From Monodelphis domestica (lineage: Eukaryota; Chordata; Mammalia; Didelphimorphia; Didelphidae): a DNA stretch of 64,000 bases. Shown in pieces: positions 32,442 to 46,000 of the stretch (position 1 is its first letter; each line of letters starts with the position of its first letter). Under the pieces are notes generated by a model. The model was not told the DNA's origin and ran no database searches. It worked only from the letters and a program-made list of their open reading frames with translations. Made by a program: the position numbers and the translations under genes. The stretch spans positions 193,806,530 to 193,870,529 of the forward strand of contig NC_077234.1 of NCBI RefSeq assembly GCF_027887165.1, given 5' to 3'.

Positions 32442-33920
32442 GAAGACCTGAAAAGTTTCTTTTAATTCTTAAGATTTTAAGTCCATACTCCCTCCCACCT
32501 TCTCCAAATCTCTACAGTCTCAACTGAATCCTACCATTTTTGTTCAGATTATTCTCTCTTTGCTTCCCTACCTCCCTACTTTAGTTACCCCAAGACACAT
32601 GGATCCAATCCAGGGCAAAATTGTTCTCTTGGTAGATGGGTCCAAGAACTATGGATAGCTCTTTACTTTTGTACTTTTCTCTTATACTCATTAACAACAA
32701 TACTTAGAGACCTAGCCAGTGATCTTTTATGTAAAATGCCCAACATCTCTTTTACCGTATTCTGTGGTGTGAACTTAGCAAAAATAGTTGGTGATTTATT
32801 TGTTGAGTGTCTCGTGTGAAAAACACTCTATCATCGGTATCATTTAGACACTGGATTCCTTAAGTGGGATTAGGGTTAACAGTTTATCTGAGTTTGTTAA
32901 ACTGTACAGTTAGGCATCATGTTGATAGATGTGAGTTCCTAGGATTTTTGTTACATTTTCATTATAAAAGCAACAATGGAAGATCCATATGCAGATGAAC
33001 TGTTCATTCAGGATATGTATCATGTATAAAAGGAAGCCAAATTGTTTCTGAAAAAAAGGTCTCTCTTGACCTGTATTTTGTTCAAGAATATTTTTTTCTC
33101 TGCCATAGTCTAACCCACACAAGGAAAGTAATAAAGTGGAATTTATGTTAGTGGAATTACTTAGAAATTTAATAAAGTCAATTTGTTCTCAATTGTGTAG
33201 ACTACCTAGCAAAATGCACAATATACATATAAAATAGGGAGATACATAATATTGTGCTTCACTGAGGCATTTCAGATATTTTGTAGTAGAGATAGATTAC
33301 TGGTATAGATATTCAATCTTAATCTTTTGTATCACTATAAGAATATGCCTATTCTTTCCCACAAGTAGATCTAACAACATTTGTATGTTTACTAGATATT
33401 TTAGTTGAATTTTAAAAAGCAATAATTAGAACAAATCCTCCTTTGCATTTCACTTTATTCTATAGGACAAAATAATGCCACTCAGGCTACACGTGCTCTT
33501 TACCTAAGGGCTGTCAATTCTGTTTGCTATAAAAGACACAGCACTTAGAGAGCTGTCAATCAAGTCTGTTGTGAGAGATATTTCAAGAATCATTACTCCA
33601 GTCATAGTTATAAAAAATAAAACAAATTTACATGCAGACATAAATGCAGATCCATCATTTGTTTTGTGGTGAAAGTGACTTCAAACATGTATATAAGTAT
33701 AGAAGAAGTAATGTTGAAATGATGTTTCCCTGAAGGTATTTTAAAGTATTTTGTAGAAAATGTTTTATTGGATTATAAATAAGTGTTTTGGGATTAAGTG
33801 TAGAATCCTTGGAATAAGATAAAATATACTTGTGAAGTAGACTCAAAACACTTTTCTTTATCAGTATAACAACTAGAGAAAGTTCAGGAAAAAAAGCAAC
33901 TTAAATGATAAAGACAATGA
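32442..33920. other. No gene seen
   Basis: AT-rich unassigned DNA. A CACGTG E-box at about 33491-33496 lies some 35 bp upstream of a 'ctataaaag' TATA-like box (33528-33537); this could be chance. Confidence 0.3.
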
Positions 33921-33924
33921 ACTA

Positions 33925-34160
33925 ATAGGACTAAAGATATCAGAACTCTTTAGGATGCTCTGTGAAGACTGAGTGGAAATATGATTGAAATCTATAAAAT
34001 CATGAATGGTATGTATAGTATAAATAAACAGTGCCTAAGCAATTAAAAGCTAGAATATCAGAAGTAGAGGATCCTCCTTAAAGAATGATAGAGATAAAAG
34101 AATTAAAGGTAATTGGCTTTGAAATTAGAGATCCTTATAGAAAGTTTTAGGATCTTTCAA
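33925..34160 (+). repeat. CR1/L3-like LINE fragment
   Basis: 'tgaaatctataaaatcatga' followed by 'atggtatgtatagtataaat' resembles the 3' region of L3/CR1-type LINEs. Weak. Confidence 0.35.
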
Positions 34161-34914
34161 GATATGGCATTTCTTTTTCACTAATTAAACCAAGAATTTC
34201 CCTTAGTAGTAAGATTAAGCCAAGTAGAATGGTTAGAGAAAAATAGATTTTGAAAACACCTATGTGATTGTCCATAATGAAAATGGGAATGAGCCAAAAG
34301 GTCACCATTAGCCAAACCAAGAGTAGAGTTTATGGAGGAGCATATCTCATTCCTACTTCTTGTTTCCTAATATTTCTTTGTTGCCCTTCCACCCTAACCT
34401 GTCTTAGCAAATAGGGCCCATATTTGTCCAGTTTGCTGTATACTGGACCAATTTCAGTGCTTCACAGAACTAGTCCTATACCACTTGCTTCCTTTTGAAG
34501 ACTGCCCCTTGATAAGATAAAATTTGTCAACTCAGCAAAAGAATTAGGATTATTAAACCCTAACAAAGAGAATACAACTGATACAGCTGAATTTGAAGTT
34601 TGCTCCAACAATACAGAGACTGGAAGACATTGGTACTTTTTTTGTAGCATCCCTCTAATTCTATTACTAACAAGGATACCTCTTGCAATCTTGCAAATTG
34701 TGTATATATGAGGTGAGGGGTAGAGAGTTAGGCACTAAGATGACTAAGTCAGGGTCTCATATTTTAAGGAGATCATAGAGGACAAAGTCTATATAAATAA
34801 CTCTAAAGCAAAATATGATAAAGGAGTTGAAAAATAAAAGGAAAATTCAGAGGAGAACCAGACCATGCCTAGCTGGGTAGATAACTGAGCTGGTGGCTGG
34901 AGGAGGTTTACAAA

Positions 34915-35065
34915 GCACTTTATGTATATTGGAATCAAGAAGGGGAGTTCAAATTTGTATTTGAACACTGACAAGCTATTTGGCCCTGGGCAATCATTTA
35001 CCCTCTTTCAGCTAAGTTTCTTTATCCAGGAAGGAGAGCTGAGTTCTAATAATGCAACTGCTTAT
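34915..35065 (+). repeat. MIR-like SINE
   Basis: 'gggagttcaaatttg', 'gccctgggcaatcatttacc', 'ctttatccaggaaggag'. Diverged. Confidence 0.4.
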
Positions 35066-35079
35066 CTGAAAATGGTGAC

Positions 35080-35262
35080 TTTTTTTAGCCCTTACTTTCT
35101 GTTTAAGTAACAACTCTAAAAAGTGCAAGAGCTAGGCAAACTTGGTTAAGAGACCTGCCTAGGGTCACACAACTAGTGTTTGAGGTCAGATTTGAACCCA
35201 AGTCTTCCCCACACCAAGCCTGGCACTTTATCTATTCTGCCACCTAGATGCCCCTAATGGTA
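35080..35262 (-). repeat. Old tRNA-derived SINE
   Basis: 'tagggtcacacaactagtgt', 'gatttgaacccaagtcttcc', 'ttctgccacctagatgcccc' are the minus-strand SINE landmarks. Confidence 0.6.
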
Positions 35263-35280
35263 ACTTTTGAAGTACTTCCT

Positions 35281-37414
35281 TTGGTCTAACCTTTTATTAT
35301 TATTTTTAATTAATTAATTACTTAAGACTATTGTCCCATGGTTACATGATTCATGTTTTTTCCCTTCTCTCTCCTGTTCCCTCTCCCCTCCTGGAACTGA
35401 CAAGCAATTCCACTGGGTCATACATGTATAATTGTTCAAAACCCATTTCTGTATTTATCATATTTGCAATAGAGTGATCATTTACAGCCAAAATCCCCAA
35501 TTATCCCCATAAAACAATGTGATCAATCATATGTTTTGAACTGCTCCCACAGTTCTTTTTCTGGATGAGGATAGCATTCTTTCTCATAAGTCCCTCAGGA
35601 CTGTCCTGGGTCATTGCATTGCTGCTAGTAGAGAAGTCCATTACATTCGATTGTGTCACAGTGTGTCAGTCTCTGTTTAATGTTCTCCTGGTTCTGCACA
35701 TTTCACTCTGCATCAATTCATGGAGGTTCTCCCTGTTCACATAGAATTCCTCCAGTTCATCATTACTTTCAGCACAATAGTATTCCATCCCCATCAGACA
35801 CAACAATTTGTTCAACCATTCCCCAATCAATGGATACCCCTTCATTTTCCAATATTTTTGCCACCACAAAGAGTGCAGCTGAAGATATTTTTGTATGTCT
35901 TTTTCCTTATTGCCTATTTGGGGTGCAAACCCAGCAGTGCTATGGCTGGATATGGGTATGGGCAGACAGTCTTTTATCGTCCTTTGGGCATAGTTCCAGA
36001 TTGCCTTCTAGAATGGTTGGATCAATTCACAACTTCACCAGCAATGTATTAATGTCCCAATTTTGTCACATCCCCTCCAGTATTTATTTCCTATACTGTC
36101 ATATTGGCCAGTCTGCTAGGTGTGAGGTGTACCTCAGAGTTGTTTTGATTTACATTTCTCTAATTATGAGAGCATTAGAACATTTTTCATGTGCTTATTG
36201 ATAGTTTTGATTTCATCATGTGAAAACTGCCTCTTCATGTCCCTTGACCATTTGTCAGTTGGGGAATGGCTTGATTTTTTTGTATGGTTGATTTAGCTCT
36301 TTGCAAATTTGAGTAATTAGACCCTTTTGTTATAAAGATTTTTTTCCCAATTTGTTGTTTCCCTTCTAATTCTGGTTGCATTGGTTTTCTTTGTACAAAA
36401 ATGTTTTAATTTAATGTAATCAAAATTATTCATTTTACATTTTGTAATATTCTCTATCTCTTGCTTGGTTTTAAATTCTTTCCTTTCCCATAAATCTGAC
36501 AGGTATACTATTCTATGTTCACCTAATTTACTTATGATTTCCCTTTTTATATTTAAGTCATTTACCCATTCTGAATTTATCTTGGTATAGGGTGTGACAT
36601 GCTGATCTAAACCCAATCTCTCCCATATTGTTTTCCAATTTTACCAGCAGTTTTTTGTCAAATAGTGGGTTCTTGTCCCTAAATCTGGGATCTTTGGGTT
36701 TATTGTACACCATCTTTCTGAGGTCATTTACCCCAAGTTTATTCCATTGATCCACCCTTCTGTCTCTTAGCCAGTACTATATTGTTTTAATGATCACTAC
36801 TTTATAGGACAGTTTAAGATCTAGTACTGCTAGACCCCCCTCCACATTTTTTTCATTAGTTCCTTTGATATTCTTATCTTTTATTCTTCCAAATGAATTT
36901 TTTTATAATTTTTTCTAGTTCTATAAAAAGTATTTTGGTAATAGATATGGGACTGATTAAGTAGATTAATTTGGATAGGAATGTAATTTTTATTATATTA
37001 GCTCATCCTACTCATGAGCAATTATTTTTTCCAATTATTTAGACCTAGTTTTTATTGTATGTAAAGTGTTTTGTAGTTGTGTTCATATAATTCCTGTGTT
37101 TGTCTTGGCAAATAGATTTCTAAATATTTTATATTGTCTAGGATGATTTTAAATGAAGTTTTTCTTTCTAACTCTTGCTATTGAGTTGTGTTGGAAATGC
37201 TGATGATTTATGTGGGTTTATTATTATTTCTTTTGCTAAAGTTGTTGGTTATTTCCACTAGATTTTTAGTTGATTTTCTAGGATTCTTTAAGTAGACCAT
37301 CATATCATCTGCAAAGAGTGATAGTTTAGTCTCCTCATTGCCTACTTTAATTCCTTCAGTTTCTTTTTTTTTTCTCTAATGGCTAACTGCTAACATTTCT
37401 TGGTCTCACTTTTA
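35281..37414 (-). mobile_element. 5'-truncated L1 with target duplications
   Basis: About 2.1 kb, 3' end at left. 3' UTR at 35297-35640, then ORF2 back to a truncation within the reverse transcriptase near 37399. Flanks ttggtctaacctttta (35281-35296) and ttggtctcactttta (37400-37414) are decayed target duplications. Short ORF2 frames remain at 36317-36616 and 36558-36755. The 'catctgcaaa' of the FADD box is at about 37309-37318. Heavily mutated relative to the 2219-9261 copy. Confidence 0.85.
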
Positions 37415-37624
37415 AATAAAAGACCCATACAATGGTTTAAGTTACTTGTCTGGGGTTTGTTTTTATTTATTTTTAAAATTCTCATCCCCTAATGAAGATG
37501 TATATTAATGAAAACACTCTGGAAAGACTTGGTTCACTGGAATTTGGACATAAAAATCAGAATTACTTTGATTTTTAAACTAAAACAAAAATCTGTTAAC
37601 TAAAAAAGAAAGTCTAAAATTTAA

Positions 37625-37755
37625 AAAACAGAGTAAAATGAAGATAATAGCACCTACCTCACAGTGTTGTTGTGAGGATCAAATGAGTTAATACATATAA
37701 AGCCCTTTGCAAATCTTTAAGTACTATATAAATATGAAGTAGTATTAGTACTATT
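37625..37755 (+). repeat. MIR-like SINE
   Basis: 'gataatagcacctacctcac', 'tgttgtgaggatcaaatgag', 'aaagccctttgcaaatctt'. Confidence 0.65.
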
Positions 37756-38049
37756 ATTGTCCAGATATAGAAACTATTTTTGGAGAATGTAAGAGACTTA
37801 CACATAGAGAAAGGGAGGGAAGGGAATCATCATTTATTAAGCACCTATCTTGTGCCAGGTATTATCTCTGAATTTCCATAACATTTTCTAGTTCCTCTAA
37901 CATATTATAGTGGTCATATAGGTAGTTGATATCCAAGGTGGAATTCAAATCCAGATTTGTTCTGTTACACCATGCTTGGAAACTATGAAATCTGATTGTG
38001 CTGTACAAATCATTGATGATTAAAATAATAATGATAAATCTCAATCAAA

Positions 38050-39600
38050 AATCAGTCAAGAAGCTATCATCAAATTTATTTCACAGCTTTCATAAAAATC
38101 TACTAAACCATACAAAAGAGAAGTTATTCTGCCTAGTCAGTATTTTTTTTTCTACAACTTTAGTTAGTTTTGAAACCTTTGTGCCCCATGCATGAAGGAT
38201 CTGCATACATTTTTCAGGATTCCTGACCTTTTGTTGTCCCCACCTAAAATATTTTGGAATTTCATCATAAGACACTTCTCATGATGAGGTCACAAGCACC
38301 CCTTGCAGGCACCCAGTTCACAAAACTCAAATAAGAAAATTTTTTTTTCAGATCAAAGACAACAAATACAATTTTTTTCAGGAGCCATGGAAAATATCAT
38401 CATGTACAAATGAGCTTCTTCTTCTCCCTGTCTAGCCCCTGTGACTTTTGGTCATGTATGTTAATACTTCAATAGACATCGCTCTTCATAAGTTCTCATA
38501 CATGGTACCTACTGCAGTGATGCACAGGTCCTGGTGGGGACATTCCTTTTATAATTCTCTGAAGTGCTAGCAGAATAGTTAAACAGAGCTGCAACTTCAT
38601 CAAGATGACTAAGGCTTTTTTCCTAGGGTGCCAATTAGAACTGCTTCTGCAAGAGCTGGGAGCTAATAGTTGAGGGATAGGAGCTGGATGTAGAGGGTCA
38701 AGGGGAAAAGGTGATGGACCACTTCTAGCACAGTTTCTTCTGCGGTCAGACAGTTCTCTGCAAGTTTCCTTTCCCTATCTTCATTTTCACTCTTTTACCT
38801 CACATCATTCCCTTTTGGCATTATTCTGATCTCAACTCCTTTTGAATTCAGGTAAAAAAATTCTATATTATACTTTAGTTGTTACTTCCCCTTTTATTAG
38901 GCAAGTACATTAGAGAGTCCTTAACTAGGCACGAGATACATTCTCTGTGTTACAGCTCACACTTGGGTATCCACTAAGACTCTTTCCTTGTGTTATGGTT
39001 TCTACCATCTTCTGCCCTCAAAATAATTTACCTAGGAACCAAGGATATTTCCTACCCCCATCATCTCTAAGCTTTTCTGTATAAGCAGCACCATAGTGGG
39101 ACCATGCAATTTCATAATCTGTCACCCTTGCCCAAACCCCCAACTCTGGGGTGATGTGTTTCCTGTCCACATGTTTAGAAGCTTCATAAACACCCCAGTA
39201 TCCTTTCAGATATTCAGCTGGCTGATGTTATTCATATTATAAACTCAGACTGTTTTCCTAGATATCTCCAAGGGGGGTGGAATTTGGTAGGATTTGGTAG
39301 AGTGGTAGGAAAAGCCAAAGTCTCCCCCAGCATGAGACAGGAAGAAAAAATGCTACATTTAGCAGCAAATATAATATAGCAAATTATATCCAGACATAAA
39401 GGTTACTAACTTTAATGCTTAAACTAGTCAAATAATTATGTTCTTTGTAACTTCTACCTCATAACTTATTCAGGGGAAAGTATTTTATTTTTTAGGCTAC
39501 CAGAGTCAAAAATAAATAATTAAAGAGACCAGTAGAGTTTGGGTTTCATTTAAGAAAGCCAAAATGTCTAAGACTTACTTGAACTGCTTCAATAGGGTTT
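38050..39600. other. Mostly unassigned; one protein-like frame at 39018-39230
   Basis: No known repeat recognised. On the minus strand a frame of about 65 codons ending at 39018 reads EYLKGYWGVYEASKHVD and, further on, YPWFLGKLF. It has balanced composition, unlike a random AT-rich frame, but I do not recognise it and it has no clear start. It may be a processed pseudogene piece or chance. Confidence 0.2.
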
Positions 39601-39734
39601 TCATAGAGGGTATTCCTGTATGGGATAAGAGATTAGACTAAATGCCTTCTAAGGTCCCTTCTTCTAAATGACTCTGATCCTATAAATTTATTTTTGGAAA
39701 TCAGAAATTTAAGAAAAGCAATGATCCTTACATT

Positions 39735-39880
39735 TTCAACCTCCCTTTCATCTTCTCCCATTAGAATGTGAGCCCCTTGAGAGCAGAGAAACTTTTCTAC
39801 TTGTATCCCCTAGAATTTAACACAGGACTTTGAACACAGTAGGAACTTAATAAATACATTTTTCATTTATTCATACAACC
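39735..39880 (+). repeat. L2 LINE 3' end
   Basis: 'ccattagaatgtgagcccct', 'tgagagcag', 'aacacagtaggaacttaata' and a terminal 'aaatacatt'. Confidence 0.65.
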
Positions 39881-40012
39881 TGTTTTGTCTTGATATGTAC
39901 ATAATTTAATTCAACTAAACATAAATCAAAACCCTACCCTACTAGATGTTAAGTGGAGATACAAAAATATTTGAAGTGGTCTTTACCCTAAAAAGGCTTA
40001 TTATATTCAAGG

Positions 40013-40223
40013 GGGCAGTTAAGTGTCTCATTGGACTGAGAGCCAGGTCTAGATATGGGAGGTCCTGGGTTCAAATGTGGCCTCAGACACTTCCTGACTG
40101 AGTGATCTTGAGCAAAAAAAATCACTCAACCCCCATTGCCTAGTCCCTGCCTTGGAATCAATACAGAATAATAATGATTCTAAGACAAAGGTTAAGGATT
40201 TCTTTCTTTCTTTTTTTTTTAAA
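40013..40223 (+). repeat. tRNA-derived SINE (SINE1/WSINE type)
   Basis: 'gagccaggtctagatatggg', 'aggtcctgggttcaaatgtg', 'cccccattgcctagtccctg'. The tail is a mixed T-run rather than A, probably a later change. Confidence 0.8.
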
Positions 40224-41680
40224 GAGGCTAATAATCCAATGTATATGTCTATGTGTATATGTTTATGAATTAAGTTGTATGGTGCAACAAAGACCTCTAA
40301 CGTGATTCTGTTTTGGCTCTTTTTCATAGCCAAAACATAGTCAATATCAATTCATAGCTTAGAAATTCCTATTTTTATTGCGTCTTCCCCAGCAAACTAA
40401 AATGAATCATGCAACATCATGATAAGGCAAAAAACATTTACTTACAGCAGAATACAAGGTAAATAACAAGGAATTAAATCAGAAAGTAGGCACTCTCACC
40501 ACCCATTTCCCAAAACTGCAACATCCCCTTCTTTCCCCACCTCTGAGTCTTCCTGTTCGGCTACATTGGAAATCCTTCTGCTACTTCAACAACAGAGAAG
40601 AGTGGTGGCATACACCAATCATTCACAGCAGAATGTTAAGTTAGCAGTATTAGCCACACTGGATTTCTTGGACTCCCGGCAAAGGGCACTCAGAAGGATG
40701 TCAGCGTGAGAACTGAGGGGCATTGTAGGAAGTGTTTTGACTTGGCATGCAAACTGGGCAAACATTGAAATCTTAGGCAGATCTGAAAGTGCTGTCTCTC
40801 AGTAAAACAATTTCACAAAAGGACATCAAAGCTAGCTCCTGGCTTGCCATTTCTCCCCATTCTCTTTTCCTGCTCCCCTGCCCAGACTCCTTTGGACTTT
40901 TGTCACAGTTTTAAAAACTGGGCTCACTGAAAGGATGGTCATCTATTCACAGTTCAAACTGAGGTAGCACATTTACTGGATCATATCCAAGTTTCTGAAA
41001 AATGTAGTTCTGAGACTCTTAAATCCCTTTATATGTGTATACATAGAAGTAGAGTACAAAGTAGAGTGCAAAAATGTCTGACCAGGACAAGCTGCTATGA
41101 GAGTTAATGGAATACTAACACGACTTTATCATTTTGTTCAACGGCATTATTAATCTTTTCCTAAAATAAAGATTTTTGTCCTTCGCTTGGTTGGGAGAGT
41201 CCTTTATTTTTTGCCAAGTAAAATGTGCTTTTATTATCCTCATTAACTATTTTTAAATTAAATGTGCATAGTATTGCATATATGGTTGCTTACTGTCTTT
41301 TAAAATTAGCAGCATTAGAGATTCACATCTACCAGTATACCACCTGAAATTGTTCCTTCATAAATTATATTCAGGTGATAGGGATGATGGTCCAAACAAT
41401 GTCATATCATTCATTTATGCTGATATTGTTTTTATTCCATTATTTGGATGTATTATGAATTATTTTTAACTATTACTAAAAGTTTCCTTACTTAACATAT
41501 ATCAAATACGTCAATTTTGCAATGAGTTTGTGACATGTATTCTATTTGTTTGGAAAAGTGTTGCTATGGGAGTAAGCACTTCTTAGCAAGCTGATCAGAT
41601 TGAATAGCAATTTTCCATTCAAATATGTGATAGACAAATAGATAAGTTATTTTCTCAACACTTTGTCTCCAAACTAAAAT
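40224..41680. other. No gene seen
   Basis: Unassigned sequence without coding or repeat landmarks that I can support. Confidence 0.35.
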
Positions 41681-41682
41681 TT

Positions 41683-41935
41683 CAAATTGTTCTCCAGAAT
41701 GGTTGGATAAGTTCACAACTTCACCAACAGCATGTTAATGCCCCCATTTTTTTACATTCCCTCTAGCATTTGCCATTTTCCTTTTTTGTCATGTTACCCA
41801 ATTTGGTAGGTTTGTATTTCTTTAATCACTAGTGATTTAGAGCATTTTTTCATATGACTATTGATTGTTTTACTTTCTTCTTTAGAAAACTGCCTGCTCA
41901 TAACCTTTGACCATTTGTTAGTTGGGAAATGGACA
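41683..41935 (-). repeat. Old L1 ORF2 fragment
   Basis: 'ttctccagaatggttggata', 'gttcacaacttcaccaacag', 'tagttgggaaatgg' match the ORF2 C-terminal region at 2930-3195 in the same orientation. Confidence 0.7.
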
Positions 41936-42309
41936 GAATTTCAGGAGACTCAAGAGAAGAGGACTATGTAGAGATGATTTGGTTGACTAAGATATCAAGC
42001 TGGAGAAGAAAAGAGTGCAAAAGCAATGGCCTGGGAAAGAGCTGAGTAATTGGAGGCTATGGTAAGAATGAAGAATTGGATTTGGAGTGGCCAGGCAGAG
42101 GGAGAGATAGAAGAACAACAGATTATAATCATATAAAAGAATTCCAGAGATGAAAACATGTATATGGAATGCTTGCAAGTGATGGCAAAGGTATGATCAT
42201 CTCTATGTGTTGCTTTGGTGGTATAGACAATGTGTCATAAGAAATGAGTAGTTTAAGGAATTGAGAGGTTAGGGTGTTTGAGAGTATCTCTATATATGTG
42301 TGTCTGTTG

Positions 42310-42318
42310 GTCTATCTT

Positions 42319-42361
<43 letters not shown>

Positions 42362-42427
42362 GTCTGTCTGTCTGTCTGTCTATCTGTCTATCTGTCTATC
42401 TATCTGTCTATCTATATCTATCTATCT
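42310..42427. repeat. (TCTA)n/(TCTG)n compound microsatellite
   Basis: About 12 uninterrupted TCTA units, then TCTG units, then a mixed block. The open frames of YLSI repeats across it (42274-42524) are microsatellite artefacts. Confidence 0.97.
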
Positions 42428-42878
42428 TCTGCAGTATGAGGGCAAGAGTTGGGGAAGTGAGAATGGCTATGAACTAGGCACTGAACTCATTGAGGAATGG
42501 AGAATCTGTCTTGTAGGTCTGTAGTATAATAATTAAAGGGATTATAGGGAGGATTGAATAACAGGGGATAAAGAAACGTTTGTGACAGGGAAATGGAGGA
42601 GTTGAAGAGAGAGAGGGAATATGGCTTCTGGTAAGGTAAAAGGAGAGAGTTGTCCCCTGCTGAGAGGCTATCTTTGAAAATTGGGGTTCCTGAGAAATGG
42701 CCACCTATGATAGCCTGAGGGGACGTCTTCTCTATAGACTGATGTTGAAGATATCCCAGAGCATGTAAGCACGGACCCCCCTGAGGGACAAGCCTCCCCC
42801 CAGACCAAGGGCACCAAGCAGGAGTCCAGTAAGGACCATTTATGGCTGTCCTGAGGTTCAGCTCCCTCTATGTCCCCC

Positions 42879-43470
42879 TGTGGTTATTTAAATAAATATG
42901 AAATTTTAATAACAAGTTCCAAATTGGTATCAGGGAAGAGAGAAGAGGGATTTCCCTAGATTGGGTTTGAGTCTCTCTCAGCTTTTGAGCTAAGGCCAGG
43001 CCTCACAGGCTGGTGGAAGGTTTCTTTTATTCCTGTCTAAGCTAATCTGTGCTCATTTTCTTAAATTTAAAGTCTTTAGTAGTAGACAGCAATAGGAAGA
43101 AAAGGTTCTGATCTTCAGTGCTGGTTGGGCCTATCTCTTCAGGCTGACACCCCTTAAAGACCAGCCTTACAGTTCAAACCGCTCCCCTTCACTCCTTTTG
43201 TTCGATGACACGATCACAGGAATCCAGGTAGAGCCCACAGATGGGAAAAGTCCAGGAATAGAGGCATCCAGAGTCAGGGAGAAAGAATCCTTCTAGTCCG
43301 AGGGCCAGGAAGAGAGTCCCGAGACCAACAGTCACTCTCCAAGTTCCCCTTCCCCACCAATTGTCCTTGTTGTCCATCAATTTCACTCCAACCTTCCAAC
43401 TGCTGTTTGCTCCAGCTCAGTGGCAGAAAGTCCAGAACTTGCTTCAGTTTTCCTTTCCACTGTAGACAAC
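42879..43470 (-). mobile_element. Possible LTR
   Basis: TG...CA ends (TGTGG...CAACA on the plus strand) and, in minus sense, 'gacaggaataaaag' as a polyadenylation signal near 43030. Moderately GC-rich U3-like part at 43130-43470. No target duplication found, and neighbouring DNA (42700-42878) could be leader sequence. Confidence 0.3.
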
Positions 43471-43834
43471 AGCTATCAGACCTGACTGAATGATAAGTAC
43501 AATTTGAATAACCCTCAAAAGAATAGAGATTACTGAGTGATTGTGGTAGAAGGAGAGACTAGAAGTGGCAATGGTAGAAAGGAGTAATCAAACTCTTCCA
43601 CCTAGCCCAGTGAATCAGGGGATATGAGTGAAAGTGCAACCCATTCTGGAAAGGATAACCAGGGAAGCTATGCCATTAGAATGGAGTTCAGTTTCAGAGT
43701 ATGTAGAAAAGATGGAGAGAACAAGAAAGGTTTAAGTATGTAAACTGAGGGAAAGTGCATTCTTTTTCAAACCTCTGACTATGCAACAATTCTTTAGATT
43801 CTAGAATTTTGAGGGAATTGGTCATTGGGAACAT

Positions 43835-43995
43835 GGGATGTAGAACTTGAAAAGAACTTAGAGATTCTCTACCATATCACACTCATTTTTATAGAAAACA
43901 AAACTGAAATCCAGAAAGATGAAGGGATTTGACTTAGGATGGAGAATTATGAAATGGCAGAAGTAGTATTTAAGTGCAAATTCAGCACTTTACCT
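43835..43995 (-). repeat. MIR/THER-like SINE
   Basis: 'cttgaaaagaacttagagat', 'aaaacaaaactgaaatccag', 'gatgaagggatttgactt'. Confidence 0.4.
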
Positions 43996-44087
43996 AAATC
44001 ACCAGTAAGATTGTTCATATTTCTTTGATGACTCCTAAAACATGTTAATGTCTGTCCCACTCATTGACCACTTTGTACTTAATAAGG

Positions 44088-44318
44088 AATAAATGTTGTT
44101 TTTTTTTTTTTTAACCCTTACCTTCTGCCTTGGAATCAATACATAGTATTGATTCCTAGGCAGAAGAATGGTAAGGGCTAGGCAATGGGGGTCAAGTGAC
44201 TTGCCCAGGGTCACACAGTTGGGAAGTGTCTGAAACTAGATTTGAATCTAGGACCTCTCATCTCTAGGCTTGGCTCTCAATCCACTGAGCTACCCAGCTG
44301 CCCCCAGAAATAAATGTT
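44088..44318 (-). repeat. tRNA-derived SINE with target duplications
   Basis: Complete SINE1-type copy at 44098-44308 beginning (minus sense) at 'gggggcagctgggtagctca' and ending in a T-run on the plus strand. Direct repeats aataaatgtt at 44088-44097 and 44309-44318 flank it. Confidence 0.92.
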
Positions 44319-45069
44319 TGTTGAATTGAAAAGAAAAAAAAATGCTTCCTTTTATTTCTGCTGGTTACTTTAAACTTATAGAATTTAATTTACAAAAAAG
44401 TAATCTTAAATTATTTAATTTAATTAAGTTTACATTTATTTATAAAATGTCATTTTATGTTATACACTTCCTGATAGAGAGGTGATAAACTCAGTGCAAA
44501 TGTAGACTTTTTTTTTTAACATGGCAAATGTGGAAATTTGTTTTCTTGACTATATGTATTTGTAACAGGAGTTTTATTTTCCTTGATTTCTAAATTTGGG
44601 GCTGAGAGGGGAAGGTAGTAGGAAGAGAAGGCACATTTTCATGAAAATAAATAAAGTTTAATTTTTTAAATGTCATGTTTGTCTTTTAGACTTAGCTAAT
44701 GGGACATGATTAATCAGATAATCATAACAGTTTTTCAAACATCATGTCATTGGTGTGATTACATCAATGTAATTTTGGGTGAAAGAAAGGAATGAAAACT
44801 GTTAGTTCATCTGTAAACATATCTTGTCATTATTTTCATGGCCTAAATCTTCCAAAGTATTTTCATTTCTGGGCAAGAGAACCAGTTTTTTTTTTCAACA
44901 TTTATAATTCATTCAGGGTGTGCTTGGTAATATCTTCAAAGTCAAATTAAAGCAAAAGGATACCAATTAGCCACATAATTTGTAAACTCTTTGCCCTTTG
45001 GATGTGTAGATTTGGGGTTTGTGTTTTTTATATAAAATGATTTATTTGTAAAGATTTATTATATAGTTA

Positions 45070-45265
45070 CAGGGCAAAGTATTGCATTGGGGAGTCCTAA
45101 ATTACAAGGTAGAAAATCAGAGTTCAAATACCCCTGTTATTAGTGTCATCCATGAACTTAGGCAAAAAAATTTAGCCTCTCTAGGACTCAGTTTCTTATT
45201 AAAATGATATTGGTTAGGTTGAAAAATCTCTAAAGCTTTTACAAACTTTAAATTAGAATTCCCTA
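45070..45265 (+). repeat. MIR/THER-like SINE
   Basis: 'aaaatcagagttcaaatacc', 'taggactcagtttcttatt', 'gttgaaaaatctctaaagc'. Confidence 0.5.
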
Positions 45266-46000
45266 ATCTGAGCATTTCTCTCTATTAAAGTAAATGCAAT
45301 TGCATAATCCCAGTTAAAGCTCTATCATATAACATTACCATATCTTCTCTAGTTGATTTCATCTGCTGCTGAATACAGAAGAAATCACACAATACACTGG
45401 CATGAGTCTACAGACTAAACCAGGATTAACTTTCATCAGTGGCCACTAACTGCTAATCAACTCAAGATCCATCTCTACCTTACCTCAAGATAGGCAAGTA
45501 AGAGGATATCTAATTTTCCTAGAGTCAAGATCTTCTCCTTTTTAACCATATCTACGGTCCTGACCTAGAAAAAAATACGACATAAAGAATAAGTCAGCCA
45601 CCTGATGCTATATGGCAGAGCCATGGAAACTCCAATGGACACTTGTCTCTCAGACACAGGTTTACAATATTCTCTTCCATATGAGGAAGAGCAAGTTTTT
45701 GGACAACCAACAGAGAAGAGTTTCTCCCAATGACTTTTGTAATCCTTTCTAAGATGGGAGGGTCCAATTACCTACTTTGTGGCTAGGAGGCCCTTGTGTG
45801 GAGCTCCATCAGTGATATTCTAATGGGCTACTGGAGCTACTCAGGCAGGTAAATTATGAGTCTATGCCTGGATCCAATAGCTCATTTGCTATCAGTGGTT
45901 AAATAAAGACCACTTGTGATTCTTAGGACATCTCCAATTCATCTGCTGTACACTTCCATTTCTTAAAGACTTCTCCTTAAAAGTAAATTTGTAGCCAGAT
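45266..46000. other. No gene seen
   Basis: Unassigned sequence. Neither coding frames nor repeat landmarks stand out. Confidence 0.35.

Noticed and set aside
33490..33540. E-box plus TATA-like promoter
   Set aside because: Two short motifs in AT-rich DNA with no downstream coding or transcript evidence.
42274..42524. Open frames with YLSI/LSVCLS repeats
   Set aside because: Translations of the TCTA/TCTG microsatellite.
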